Assembly: GCF_000149955.1 (NCBI RefSeq)
Contig: NC_030989.1
Coordinates: 2,923,839 to 2,987,838 of the forward strand
DNA length: 64,000 bases
Source of the DNA: Fusarium oxysporum f. sp. lycopersici 4287
Lineage: Eukaryota > Ascomycota > Sordariomycetes > Hypocreales > Nectriaceae
Direction: 5' to 3'
Both the position numbers and the translations under genes were made by a program. This document shows positions 1-10,674 of the stretch, piece by piece (positions within the stretch are counted from its first letter, which is position 1; every line of letters begins with the position of its first letter). The notes below the pieces were generated by a model that saw only the letters and a program-made list of their open reading frames with translations, did no database searches and had not been told where the DNA came from.

Positions 1-951
1 AAGGAACACTGACGAGATAATTCATCGTCTTATCATCCTTGAAGTAGGTATCAGCACCGTAGAACTCCAAGTGCTTAGCGCCATCGATCAAGCCACCACA
101 AGCCTTGATAACCTTCTTGAGACTGATACCAACGTAGTTTGCAGTACCGATTGCTCCTTCGGCCCAAGGTGCCTGGGGAACTTCGTCACCCTGGCCCGGG
201 TATTTGAGAATTTGCTCAATACGACGAGTTCCAGAGCACTGGATTGTAACGTTCTTGGTCATACGAGGGAACTTTGACTCGTCCATGAGGTCATCTAGGG
301 TGAAGGACTTGGGGTTTGCAACGAGACCATCCATGAGGAAGCTGAAGTCTTCTTTGTTGATGATAGGAATTCCGCCGTGGTTTCGCACAAAGTGAAGGGA
401 GTTGGGAGTGAATTCCTTGTCAGTGACTAAGCGCTTGGGCGGCTCGCCGTTGTAAGGGAATTGCAAAAGGTGCAGCATATCAGGGTGCTTCTCTTTGAGA
501 ACAGTAGCCCATGAATCATCAGGAACGCTGGTGAGTTCACCTCCAATGGCATGATGCCACATCTTCCAGTGCGTGCCTGGGAGAACAGGGTTGGTTCCCG
601 GAATAGGACCAAATTGGAACTCAGGGTTAGGAGGGAATGTCTGTGACGTCAAGATCTTGTGCGCAGCAGCCTTTTTGTCAGGGTAATTCTCCCACTCAAC
701 GAAGCTTCGCGGGTCAGCTTGGTATGATACACTTGAGAAGAGTCTTACCCAACCCAACCCTTGCGTTCACGAGTGAAGAGCTTCTCACGATCACCGACCG
801 ACTTGATAGCTTCTTCATCTATAGTAAGATCCCCAAAGACCTGAGGATCAAGAACCTTGGTCTTTGGTCCGGTTTGGTCCAGTATAGGGAGGACCGCGCC
901 GGAGAGACCTTGCTCGATCTTCCATTCATCAGGACGATTGGAAGTCTTCAT
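1..951 (-). CDS. Molybdenum-cofactor oxidoreductase, sulfite oxidase/nitrate reductase superfamily (5' part only)
   Basis: Minus-strand gene running off the left edge. Exon 1 is 951-749 and exon 2 is 704-1; the 44-bp intron (748-705) has a GTAAGA donor and a CTGAC branch site, and splicing joins RKGWVG to FVEWENYP in frame. The molybdopterin-domain signature is clear: HFVRNHGG, then QCSGTRR, whose Cys is the expected molybdenum ligand, then PWAEGAIGTANYVG. There is no N-terminal cytochrome b5 domain and no visible targeting peptide, unlike classical animal sulfite oxidase; the C-terminal dimerisation domain lies outside the window. Likely a cytosolic Mo enzyme acting on sulfite or a related substrate; the substrate is not readable from the sequence. 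It shares a divergent promoter with the catalase gene. Confidence 0.85.
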
Positions 952-1559
952 GATTGAAAAGTAATAGTGAAATTAGTTTTTTGGTGTGATTGAGCAAAAG
1001 AGGGGGAAGACGGCGGGCTATGGGTTTAAGTTAACCTACGTTATGCGAGGGCAGAGAGTTCAACATGCGGGCGTCGCATAAGGTTCTAACCCTACGATCT
1101 GCTCAAAACGATCTAGATCGAGTAAGACTACCAGACCAATGACGAAGCAGACAGTAGTATACCTAAAAGCAGCCACGACTTCAGATCATTGGCTCGATAA
1201 GCTGCACCCTGCAGGTCAGGCATTGAGTTTAAGCCATAGGACCGATTTACCGTCGATGCCCTGAGCGGTGACACTGCTTTCTAACGGTGTTGTGGTGAAT
1301 GGTTGGTGATTACGCTGTGAAAGTGGGGTTGTTATCAAGAGCTGACAGAGTTGGGATGCATCAGATTTCACCATGACAAAGTGGCTGCTGTACGAGTGCG
1401 GGGTCAACTCAATTCAATGGCTTCCGAGCTTTCCGTGCAAGATTGGGGATGGGAGTGATGGAGGACGGGGAGGATAAGATGAGCTGTGCTGCGTCTGTGA
1501 GGACGATATTTACTTCGTGGTACGATCAATTGGAGTGACAAGATATCATCAAATTAGCC
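952..1559. promoter_or_regulatory. Divergent promoter region, Mo oxidoreductase / catalase
   Basis: About 600 bp separate the two start codons, which point away from each other, so both genes must take 5' control elements from here. I cannot assign a specific factor site. Short ORFs in this stretch show no coding features. Confidence 0.5.
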
Positions 1560-3418
1560 ATGGTGAGTACTAGTCGGATGGGTGACACTGTATTCGAAGG
1601 CTTACAACATCAGTCTCAGAACAATCCCATGTCGACTCTTGCCAATGGTACGAAATCCGATCCGGGTTGGTTATTTGCCTGACATTGTTATCTAGGGCAA
1701 CCGAGCGAAAATTCAGGATCAGTCCAACAAGTTCGCTATGGGAAAAGCAACGGAGGGCTCATCGTCTTGAGCGACACTCAAACCATTGAAGTACTCGCCC
1801 ACTTTGCTCGTGAACGTATTCCAGAGAGGTACTGGTTAATCTGACAAATCCTGGGTCATTGGCTAACAGTGGGTATAGAAGCGTACATGCAAAGGCAGCC
1901 GGAGCCTTTGGCGAATTCGAAGTCCTCGAAGATATCTCCCATCTCACCGACGCAGACTTCCTCACGGGCATCGGCAAAAAGACCAAACTACTCACACGAA
2001 TGTCAACCGTCGGCGGAGAGAAAGGTTCAAGCGATACCGTCCGTGATGTTCGCGGCTGGGCTACCAAATTCTACACCGAAGAGGGTATCCAGGACTTTGT
2101 CTTCAACGATCTGCCCGTGTTCTTCATCCGAGATCCGATCAAGTTTCCGTCCATGAATCGCAGTCATAAAAGACATCCCCAGACTAATGTTCCTGATAAC
2201 ACCATGTTTTGGGACTTTCATCTGAACAACCCTGAGGGTATCCATGCTTTGATGCACCTCTTTGGACAGCGTGGTATTCCTGCGTCGTTGAGGAACATCA
2301 ATGGCTTCAGTGTTCACACATATACCCTCAACAAGGCCGTAAGCCCATCGCCAAGTTAGTCAAATCAAGCTGACACCGCCTAGGATGGTAGCTATGTCTA
2401 TGTCAAATGGCACTTCCGCCCTGATGATGGAATCAAGACAATGGATGCAGACACTGCTCAGCGACTAGCAGGCTCAGAGCCAGACTACCACGTCAAAGAC
2501 CTCTTCAAAGCTATCGAGAAAGGAGATTTCCCATCTTGGGGTGTTTACATCCAGGTTATGCAACCTGACGAGGTTAAGGATGCGCCGATTGATGTTTTTG
2601 ACGACACATATACTTGGCCTTTTGAGAAGTATCCTCTCAGGCTTGTTGGTAGAATGACTCTTACTAAGAATGTGAGTTCTCGTGATGCTTGAAGTTCCCG
2701 GATGCTGACAATCTGACGCAGCTCAACAATTACTTCCAAGACTTAGAGCAGGCGTGCTTCTCACCTTCGAACATGGTTCCTGGCATTGGACCATCAGCGG
2801 ATCCTGGTATGTAGACCCCTCCACGTTTACATCCAGAGACTAACTCGAGAAAAGTACTACAAGCAAGAATGTTTAGCTACCCAGATGCTCATCGCTACCG
2901 GTAATTCTACTCACTAATTCACTCACCGCATCTAACAATTCCCAGAGTCGGGCCCAATTACTTCCAACTCCCCTGTAACAAACCCATCAACCAAGTCTAC
3001 GCCCCATACGTCCGCGACGGCCCAGGCACGATTAATGGTAACTACGGAGGCGACCCAGACTATGTCGGCTCGGAGCTTCGTCCCGTCAGTACGAGCAAAC
3101 GTGTTCAAGTGCCTACCCACGAGGATTGGTCTGGCCATGTCACCGCTTTCGCAACTTCCATCACCGATAAGGACTTTGAACAGCCCAGAGCGCTGTGGAA
3201 GATCATCTGCAAAGAGCCAAAGGGCAAAGAGCAGTTCTTGCATAATATTCTTCCAACGCTGAGCGATATCCCTGATAAGATGAAAGATCAGGTTGTTGGT
3301 GAGTGCTGAGCCATTGCGACCGTGTTAAGATTGTAATTACGCTAACTTCGTCTCAGAGTATTTCGGGCGCGTTGACGGGGATCTGAAAGCTTGTCTAAAA
3401 GAGGGTCTTAGCAAGTGA
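1560..3418 (+). CDS. Monofunctional haem catalase
   Basis: Nine exons: 1560-1562, 1614-1647, 1696-1828, 1879-2338, 2384-2671, 2722-2806, 2855-2900, 2946-3298, 3357-3418, giving 487 residues. The first coding exon is only the ATG, joined in frame to TCT CAG AAC; the alternative start is ATG 1629. Family marks: ARERIPER followed by SVHAKAAGAFGEFEV (distal His), DVRGWATKFYTEEG, NDLPVFFIRDP (distal Asn), and RMFSYPDAHRYR with the proximal Tyr ligand. Length fits small-subunit catalases, which dismutate hydrogen peroxide to water and oxygen. The C-terminus ends in GLSK, not a classic SKL peroxisomal signal, and there is no signal peptide, so a cytosolic location is likely. The divergent Mo-enzyme partner, whose relatives can make peroxide, may be co-regulated. 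Confidence 0.93.
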
Positions 3419-3740
3419 GATTGATGGTCCCTATTCTATGGGCATAGTGCTAGACACGTTAATTCCACCTAAATTGACACGAGTCTAGTTACTGGGTTGT
3501 TGCGTGAACAAACTTTTTCTCGTCGCGTAAATCGTTTCAGGGTAGGATCTTCAGGGACCAGGGTGCGCTGGAAGCCCCCCGCTAATATGGCAGTGCTGAT
3601 CACAGCAAAATGGACTAAGCTTGTTACTTGTCGAACCAACAACATAAAGGATCAATCACTTCATGCGCCTGCTAAATCCTAAATCCCTCTCTTACATCCA
3701 TTTTCGCTGAATACTACTGGAAGGTCAGTGACACTTCGTA
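3419..3740. other. Intergenic, catalase to F-box gene
   Basis: Holds the 3' region of catalase and the promoter of the F-box gene. A 61-codon frame at 3497-3682 has no recognisable features. Confidence 0.5.
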
Positions 3741-5222
3741 ATGACGCCTCTTTCGCTTCTGGACTGTCCCAAAGAGGTTCAACTCAGCATTGCTGAACTT
3801 CTTCTTCAAGCCGATGTGGCCAATCTCTCCTTGTCGTGTCGAGGCTTGCACAGCCTTACCGAGCCGCTCGTTTACTCCACCATCCAGATCATATGGACGA
3901 GGCAGTATTATCCACCCATCCCAAAAGCGCTGCTGTTACTCCGAACTTTGCTGGAAAGACCAGATCTACGGAACCATGTTCGTTCTATCGAGTTCGGTGG
4001 TAATGGATTCATTGACTATGATGATCCTCCATGGCCTGGTGAAACGCCAGAACCGCCTGAGGTGCCGAATCTTCCCCTCGATGAGCTCAATGCAGCGATC
4101 AGAAGGACTGGAGTGTCTGAGTCCAGCGTAAATGAATGGACGTCTAAAGTACTATACTCCGATCGCCACAGGTACTTACACTTTGGAGAAGAGCTCCAGC
4201 TGGGTATTATCCAGAAAACTCAATCCGCAACTTCCGATGCCGCTGCAGCTGTCATCGTTTCTCTGCTAAAGAAATTGGAGAGACTTGCTGTCTCCGAGAA
4301 TTGGTACAATGAGGCGCGACTCTTGGGTCTCATGTTTCAGCTGGCACTCTGCAGGACAAACCAACACTCTACTCAAAGCTCCCAGCCCACCTTTAGTTTT
4401 CTGAATTATGTCTCACTCGACCCAATGCTACACGAGGACACAAATACGGAACCCGACAAGGTCGACCAAGATATTTGCTTGTTCTACTTGCCTTGTATCC
4501 AGCATCTCTCCACCTCAATCCAGAATCCCACGCCATTCTCGTGGCCCTGCGCTTCAGCCCCGAACCCAGTGTCCTTGACCTCATTAGACATTTTCAGACT
4601 CCGAGAAACACGCCTCGCTCCAGTTTTATCTGCAACAAAAAACCTCAGGAAGCTGAAGTACAATTGGTTCTACCGACCCGACCTTGATGAGGAGGTTAGC
4701 ACTTCTACGCTAATGCTGGATGAATTGGCAATGGCGCTCCTCGAGGTCAAAGATTCGCTAGAGGATCTAGAAATCATTGCCGAGACATGTCCCGCGTATA
4801 CAATGGGAGATTATGATCCACCTGATTTTACATTTCACGAGTCGTTGGCAGAGATGAGAAGCATGCGCAGGCTTAAGACTTTAAATGTTCCTTGGTCATT
4901 TCTGACCGGCATGACTGATTTTTCTGCCACTGGACGTCTTGGAAATGCGCTGCCCCAAAATCTGGAGTACCTCATACTAAGCCGCTTTCGTCTACGACCT
5001 ACACCATATAATGATCGAGATGGAGTCATGATTTCCGCTTTCGAGAGGGAACTGGAAACTGGTAGTTTATCGCATCTGACTCAATTGAAGAGCGTCAAGC
5101 TACCGCCGTCTTTCGTCAGTCGTGGGATGTCAGAGGCATGCGAGGAAAGGATTGCAGCACTTGGGAAGAAGTTTGACTTGAAGCTGGAAAGCCAGAAGAG
5201 GGACTTGAGTAGGATTATATAG
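3741..5222 (+). CDS. F-box protein
   Basis: Intronless 493-residue frame. The N-terminus (about residues 5-45) reads as an F-box: LLDCPKEVQLSIAELLLQADVANLSLSC, then RGLHSLTEPLVYSTIQI. F-box proteins recruit substrates to SCF ubiquitin ligases through Skp1. The remaining 440 residues are leucine-rich with irregular repeat-like stretches (for example LRKLKYNWFY, LEDLEII, LKSVKLP), as in many fungal F-box/LRR-like proteins, but no canonical LRR consensus can be drawn. Such genes are numerous and variable in filamentous ascomycetes; the substrate is unknown. Confidence 0.8.
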   Translation: MTPLSLLDCPKEVQLSIAELLLQADVANLSLSCRGLHSLTEPLVYSTIQIIWTRQYYPPIPKALLLLRTLLERPDLRNHVRSIEFGGNGFIDYDDPPWPGETPEPPEVPNLPLDELNAAIRRTGVSESSVNEWTSKVLYSDRHRYLHFGEELQLGIIQKTQSATSDAAAAVIVSLLKKLERLAVSENWYNEARLLGLMFQLALCRTNQHSTQSSQPTFSFLNYVSLDPMLHEDTNTEPDKVDQDICLFYLPCIQHLSTSIQNPTPFSWPCASAPNPVSLTSLDIFRLRETRLAPVLSATKNLRKLKYNWFYRPDLDEEVSTSTLMLDELAMALLEVKDSLEDLEIIAETCPAYTMGDYDPPDFTFHESLAEMRSMRRLKTLNVPWSFLTGMTDFSATGRLGNALPQNLEYLILSRFRLRPTPYNDRDGVMISAFERELETGSLSHLTQLKSVKLPPSFVSRGMSEACEERIAALGKKFDLKLESQKRDLSRII

Positions 5223-5420
5223 ATCATCTGTATTCTGCTTTCTCGAACAAAGAGTCTTTTCCAGATCATGAAGAGCGAGCACAGGTGATTAACTATGAAA
5301 AACCTAATAATCGAACAAAATAATATACCGTGAGACCATCGAGGTTAAAGAAGACAAATACAGCCAGCTTGGTAGGTCATATGGGCTAGGTTACAAGAGA
5401 GACCGAAAACCGACCACGCT
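5223..5420. other. Convergent intergenic spacer
   Basis: The 3' ends of the F-box gene (+) and of the secreted-protein gene (-) meet here. No further gene seen. Confidence 0.4.
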
Positions 5421-6359
5421 TTACTCCCCATCCCAAATTATGTGATTCCTTGTGCACATCTGAATCTGGCCTTTCCTTTGTACGCCTCCGGCAATCTTGT
5501 TCAGCCCATACCCTTTGGCTGCGACGTCGTCGCTGATGTATTTGACCTTTTGATCAGGGACCAAGAGATTACAACCCCATTCGTCCTGGTATTATGCTAG
5601 CAATGAACAAACTGATGGCATTGGATTTGATGACACATGACATCACGCTGGACTCACCTTGCTGTCGACGCCATTCTTGTTTTGACCACATGGTGGTACT
5701 ATTTTATAGTCCCTGCCCTGTTTTCTTACTGAGGTGACTCGCATCTTGGGGCTGAGATCAGGTATGGGCCGGTCATTTGTCATATAGTATAGGTGAAATG
5801 AATTGACTTCCCCGCACTTCGCCTTATTTCTGTGCCACGAGTAGGGGTTTGAGTAAGTAGTGGGATTGGCAAGGGCACGCTCCCTTCAGAAGACACTGCA
5901 GCGGTCCAGTGAGAGCTTCACTGGGCTTTGGGGCCACTCGTTGATGAATCCCGATCTTCCTCTCTGAGAAGATGCCAAGATAATTTTGTTATCAAAGGCA
6001 AGAATGGTCATGACCGTAGGAAGGATCGCGAACTGACCATCTTTATCTTCAGGGTCATATTGCATCATGTCAATCTCCATCTCCTTGTGTGCATTCTGAG
6101 CCATCATTCGTAGCTGAGAGTCGGTGATTGATGACACTGGATCTTTGAACTCAAGATATGACGAGAAAACCCATCGATGGGAGCCCTCTCCCTCATCTTC
6201 TCCATGTACTGGCTGTGTTGCAAGTCCATAGTCAAGACGGACCTTGAGCAATCCTTTCGCGGGATGCTTAGTATCTAAGTTGGCTGTTTCGGTAAAATGA
6301 ACAAACAAGAATAAGATAAAGAATGCTGAGTTACAAAAAGTACTGGAGAGAGGCGACAT
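5421..6359 (-). pseudogene. Secreted protein of unknown function, interrupted by an in-frame TGA (or carrying a very short intron)
   Basis: From ATG 6359 the frame starts with a signal peptide (hydrophobic FFILFLFVHF, cleavage near TETA-NLD). It runs 157 codons to a TGA at 5888-5886, then continues open in the same frame to a good donor at 5658/5657 (AAG|GTGAGT). After a 72-bp intron (5657-5586, acceptor ATACCAG) a 55-codon exon ends at TAA 5423-5421. The downstream part has spaced cysteines (AKCGEV, PPCGQN, WGCNLL, QMCTRN) and looks genuinely coding. A 42-bp intron from a GTGAAGC donor to a GGGAG acceptor would remove the stop in frame, but both sites are weak. Either a CGA-to-TGA-type mutation truncates the protein, or this is an intact gene of about 275 residues. 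No known domain recognised. Confidence 0.5.
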
Positions 6360-6912
6360 ATTGCCGGATTGCTGGACAGAAGTATCTTCTCCTCCAAAGC
6401 ATTAAGATTCAAGGGATTCTAGCATAAATAAATACATGACAGTCAGAAGACCGCGGAGTAACAGCATAATGGTCAAATTCGGGCCACTTCTAAGGATCTG
6501 GGTAACAGAAGACCGCCAGGTTTGCGCCTTTCGGCCCACGGGTAAGTCGGAAGGCAGACACGATGATCGTAGCACTACGAAATTGGATAAAATTAAAGGC
6601 CCATACCTTGATCCTTTGAATAACTGCCGAAGCCGGAATTCTGGAATGATTTGCCTATCACTACTCGCCTCGTTGAGAATACACCCCCATTTACCAACTG
6701 GGTTACAAGTTAACTACGCGCTGTGATAAATACATGGAAATGTAGTTGGTCCCACGACCAATCAAAGCTGAATGGGCCTACCATGCAATGTGGGTGATGA
6801 CACGAGCTTTTTGCTAGAACCAACAACAGGACGCTAACAAGGGGTCATGAAACACAGTTGTTGGTTCGACTTACCATTTTGACAGTGGCTTTTCTATAAT
6901 TAACGGGCCGTG
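6360..6912. other. Intergenic
   Basis: Promoter side of the secreted-protein gene, and the place where the missing 5' part of the SGNH hydrolase should lie. I searched for a GDSY-type exon and saw none. Confidence 0.4.
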
Positions 6913-7884
6913 CTGCGACTCATCTCATTAACCAAGATGAGAGACTCGGCGACCCATCAAAGAGGAACTTTCAGTTCAAATCGTGCTCTGGCGCAGTCAT
7001 CAGAAACGTAATTGAGGACCAGCTTCCTTAAATAGACTCTGACCAGCAAATCATTCTCTTATCTGCCGGTAAGCTTACAGGAAGTCACGAGCTATGCGCA
7101 GCATTGAAAAATTCTCCAGGCGGCAACGATGCTGAACTTGTCAACATTTTGAACCAGTGCGTCTATCAATGGTTCGCCCTGAAAGACCAGCACTCTACTG
7201 TAGGCAAAGTTGCAGAGATGAAAGGTGAGCCTTGGGCCAAGGGTTGGGACTGGGACGCTGCGTCTCGTGGCTGTTTAGGCCAACTTCAATACTCCAAGAA
7301 TATCATCAACAGCGATGAGTTCTCCCAAAAGATCGATTCGGTGATCGAAGCTACCAAGAAAAAGCTGTCGACAGAGTAAGTCCCATCCCCGCTATTACTT
7401 TGACGCTTTACTGATGCCTAGATTTTGCGCAGAGGCATGATATACTACACAGGGTGAGTTGAGATTCAAGAAGCTTGCCTTCGTTTGACTAACCTGGATT
7501 ACAGATACGCCAAATTTTGGAGCACAGACTACTGGTCTGCTTGCGACAAAGTGTCATGGTCAACCTGGTTATTCGTCAGTAAACTGTATCCGCCCATGCA
7601 TTCTTCTAACACATCAGTCACAGAAATCGTATAACATTTGGCAACCTGCTGCGCGTCTTGAAAAGTTGCGGCGCCGAGAGATGAATAGGCTGGTCGACCT
7701 CATTAATGACAAAATTGTAGGTGTGAATCGAGATTGAAGTTCCTCAATAAGCTGACATGTTTTGCAGGAAGCCGCTGTCAAGAGAGCTGGCGATAAGGTG
7801 TCTTTTGTCAACTACGACAAGTACGTGGGCCACTTCAAAGGTCGTTATTGCGAAGATGGGGTCGATGAATCGGTGGTTGGATGA
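6913..7884 (+). pseudogene. SGNH/GDSL-type hydrolase remnant
   Basis: Several exons still read as the C-terminal two thirds of a fungal SGNH hydrolase. LINQDERLGD is followed by KSCSGAVI and then LLSAGGNDAEL (block III Asn) after an intron at 7069-7119. Next come GYAKFWSTD, and near the 3' end GHFKGRYCEDGV, close to where the catalytic His region normally lies. Lesions: a TAA at 7029-7031 inside the CSGAVI exon with no splice site able to remove it; no 5' exon encoding the catalytic GDS motif; and an abrupt stop after VDESVVG. Intact relatives are secreted esterases or lipases. The gene ends 20 bp from the stop of the convergent MFS gene. Confidence 0.6.
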
Positions 7885-7903
7885 TACCCAATCATGAGAC
7901 AAT

Positions 7904-9646
7904 CTACAAGCTAGCATGTGACGCGAGAGGGGAAGCCTCTTGCACTTCATGCACCTCCATTTTGAAGCCCTTGAACCTTCTCGCCGGCAATTTCATTTCG
8001 AACATGTGATCAATCTCAATCGCACTTCTTCCCTTCATCTCAGGAATAAAGAACCAAGCCAAGACAGCACCAACCAGGCAAAGTCCACAGAACAGAAAAC
8101 CTGTCTTTCCACCAAGAGCGGCCTTATCCCTGCTGAAAAGCATGGGTAGAACAACAGCCAACATGATGGAAAAGCCCTTCTCAGCAATACCAGCCAAACC
8201 CTGTGTCAGAGATCGGAGTTGAAGGGAACTGGTCTCTCCTAGAATGGCATACCCAGCAGGCCATGCACCCATACCACAGACGACAATGACAGCTGTCATG
8301 ATTCCTCCAGTTGCCCAAGTGAGGGTCTCACTTCTCCAAAAACCAGTCACACCCATGGCTCCATAAAGGAGGGTCGAAGAAGCCAACGAGAACAGGGTCA
8401 AGCTGCGACGACCAGCGCGGGAAAGAAGCCAGAAACCTAGACCGTTGGCGAGCATTCCAGCGACTATACCGGCGAGCGTAAACATGATAGCATATCCTGA
8501 CTTCATGCCCATAGATGTCAAAAATACGCTGGCATTGGAGAGCAGTTCAAGACCGAAGAGGGCAGGCATGATGGAAGCCAGTACAACAATGAGCGTTCTC
8601 CGAAGGTTCGTGCCCTTGAGACAAGACCAGTAGTTTACTGACGCGGTTATCGCCTTTTCTTCCTCGATAGTAGCTCTAATCCGTTCAAGTGCGCCATATG
8701 GGCTAACCTTCGGTGCGAACAGGCGAGTGGCTGATTTGATCGCTCTCTGTTCTTGACCAGTTCTGATCAAATGAGCAGGACTTTCAGGCATGACGATAGA
8801 AAGAATGAAAGGGCCGAGGGAGAGAATCCACTGTGATCCGAAAGCGCCAAGATAACCACTGCTGTTCTCAATGTCATTGATGAGCTTGATAACAATAAGA
8901 CCAATGAGTTGACCAAGCAATGTGAAGACCGGAAACAAGGCCATCGCTGATCCACGCAGCGCCGTCGGTGTATTCTCCGACACCCACGTAACACAAGTCG
9001 TCTTGATAACACCGACCGAAAAGCCCTGAATCGTCAAACCAGCAGTGAGCACCGTGCGCTTCATATCAAGCGGCTCAGGCATATGCGAGAAGAAAATGCA
9101 AGCAATAGCAATAACGGAGATGATTGTTCCAAACAGAAGCGTGAGTTTTCGTCCAATGCGATTCTGTAGCCATCCGCCCAAAAGACCACCAAGCGCTGCA
9201 CCGGCGGGAGGAAGACCAAGCCAGAGAGACAGCCAATTACCGGGAATGTCCATTTCGCCGTCGATTTTTGATCCGTAGTCTGCTTTGAAGGTATCGACGC
9301 TTGCGACGGCGCCGACGATGACGAGATCGTAGCCCCAGCCGATGACGGGGATTGTCATGGCGAGGCAGTATCCTGCGATCTTGGGGTATTTCTTTAGTGC
9401 TTGGCGCAGTGGCATTTGAGCTTCTTCATCGTCTTGTTGGGGTGGCGGGTCTTGTTTGTTGGTTGAGTCTTGACGTGTGATTTGGGGTGTGTAAGGATCG
9501 TAAGCTGTGATGTCTTCATCTTCTTGTGGAATTGTCTGCCATCTTCTTGTTGTCTCGAGCTCGTGGTAGCTTGGCGCGATACTACCCTCTTGGGGATCGC
9601 TGTTTTTGCGGTCGTGATAACTCATGGCGACTTGTAATAATTGCAC
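7904..9646 (-). CDS. MFS transporter, sugar-porter-like
   Basis: Intronless, 580 residues from ATG 9646, or 573 from the in-frame ATG 9625, which precedes SYHDRK and may be the real start. A long hydrophilic acidic N-terminus (about 95 residues) precedes about 12 hydrophobic segments. Sugar-porter marks are present but degenerate: GYDLVIVGAVAS in helix 1, GGWLQNRIGRKL (loop 2-3 motif), PESPAHLIRTG in place of PESPRWL, and FIPEMKGRSAIEID near the end (PETKGRS motif). Probably plasma membrane, importing a sugar or other small polyol or carboxylate. It is divergent from the AtuA-type gene, suggesting it supplies that pathway's substrate. Confidence 0.85.
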   Translation of the reverse strand: MQLLQVAMSYHDRKNSDPQEGSIAPSYHELETTRRWQTIPQEDEDITAYDPYTPQITRQDSTNKQDPPPQQDDEEAQMPLRQALKKYPKIAGYCLAMTIPVIGWGYDLVIVGAVASVDTFKADYGSKIDGEMDIPGNWLSLWLGLPPAGAALGGLLGGWLQNRIGRKLTLLFGTIISVIAIACIFFSHMPEPLDMKRTVLTAGLTIQGFSVGVIKTTCVTWVSENTPTALRGSAMALFPVFTLLGQLIGLIVIKLINDIENSSGYLGAFGSQWILSLGPFILSIVMPESPAHLIRTGQEQRAIKSATRLFAPKVSPYGALERIRATIEEEKAITASVNYWSCLKGTNLRRTLIVVLASIMPALFGLELLSNASVFLTSMGMKSGYAIMFTLAGIVAGMLANGLGFWLLSRAGRRSLTLFSLASSTLLYGAMGVTGFWRSETLTWATGGIMTAVIVVCGMGAWPAGYAILGETSSLQLRSLTQGLAGIAEKGFSIMLAVVLPMLFSRDKAALGGKTGFLFCGLCLVGAVLAWFFIPEMKGRSAIEIDHMFEMKLPARRFKGFKMEVHEVQEASPLASHASL

Positions 9647-10674
9647 AAATCTCTTTTAGCGAATGGTTAAGATAGTGAATGATGCGAATGCGAAAAGACA
9701 ATGGGAAAGGTGGCAATCAGCATCTATAAAGAAGAGCAATCCAGCTCAGACCTCGCATTTCTGGTGGAGGGGTCCATCGGACTCATGGTGATCTACCCTA
9801 CGGACGTCAAATCGTGGAGTAGCAATTATCGTGTAGGATAAATCCTTCAGTGGGCGATGATACTCTAATTCCGTCCTTGGGCCAATCACGTTGGCGCTAG
9901 AACGAGGATGAAACTCGGTGCTTACAGGGCGCAGTCAGCAGTGGAGCGAGGAGAGCCCTACGGACCTCGGACTAGTGAGGCTTGGGACGGGACAATATTG
10001 CAGGATGAGGCTGAGTTGGGAGGTCTTGTTAACGGCGAGGCATTAGTTCTGAAGAAAGAAGATTTGATCGTTTGGGAAGGTAGTGTTTGTTTGTGATGGA
10101 GAACAGATGCAGTCTTGCACTGATGATGCTCTCGTGAACTTGCTGTGCCGTAGAGGGACAATTGCCACGTAAGATGAGGATTCAGCATGCATGCATTACT
10201 CCGTACAACACCATCTTTATACATGGCAATCAAGCATAATAAACTACTCAATTAACCTCCGGCATTACTACCAATTGCCGCTCGTTGGTGTGATAACGTC
10301 GAGATCCGTAGGACCTTATCCCCGTCGGACTCTGAACGATGAATCTGACATGCATCCACTTTGTGGGGTCTCGCGAAATCCGCACGATCGAGCGAAGTCC
10401 GCTTCACATTAAGGATGCTTGGCGGTTTTGTGCTGATATGTAAAAGCGATGATTTCACTTGAAAGGACGTCAATACTTCAACGAATCATTGATCTAAAGA
10501 GTTTAAGGTCGTGTTGACACGTTTCGCGGATTATTTCCTGGTTTATCACTGACTTGAAGCTACGATCACAAACTTATCAACTCCCGCTTTATCACCGAAC
10601 TTGGCGCCAACACTACGTCGATCCCTAACGTATCACTGCATATCTCGTATCAATCAATACCCTCCCGCTCGACA
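9647..10674. promoter_or_regulatory. Divergent promoter region, MFS transporter / AtuA-type gene
   Basis: A 1-kb region between two divergent starts. Short frames at 9908-10096 and 10191-10412 lack coding features and I treat them as noise. CGG triplets, possible targets of the neighbouring Zn2Cys6 factor, are present, but I cannot point to a spaced pair with confidence. Confidence 0.4.
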
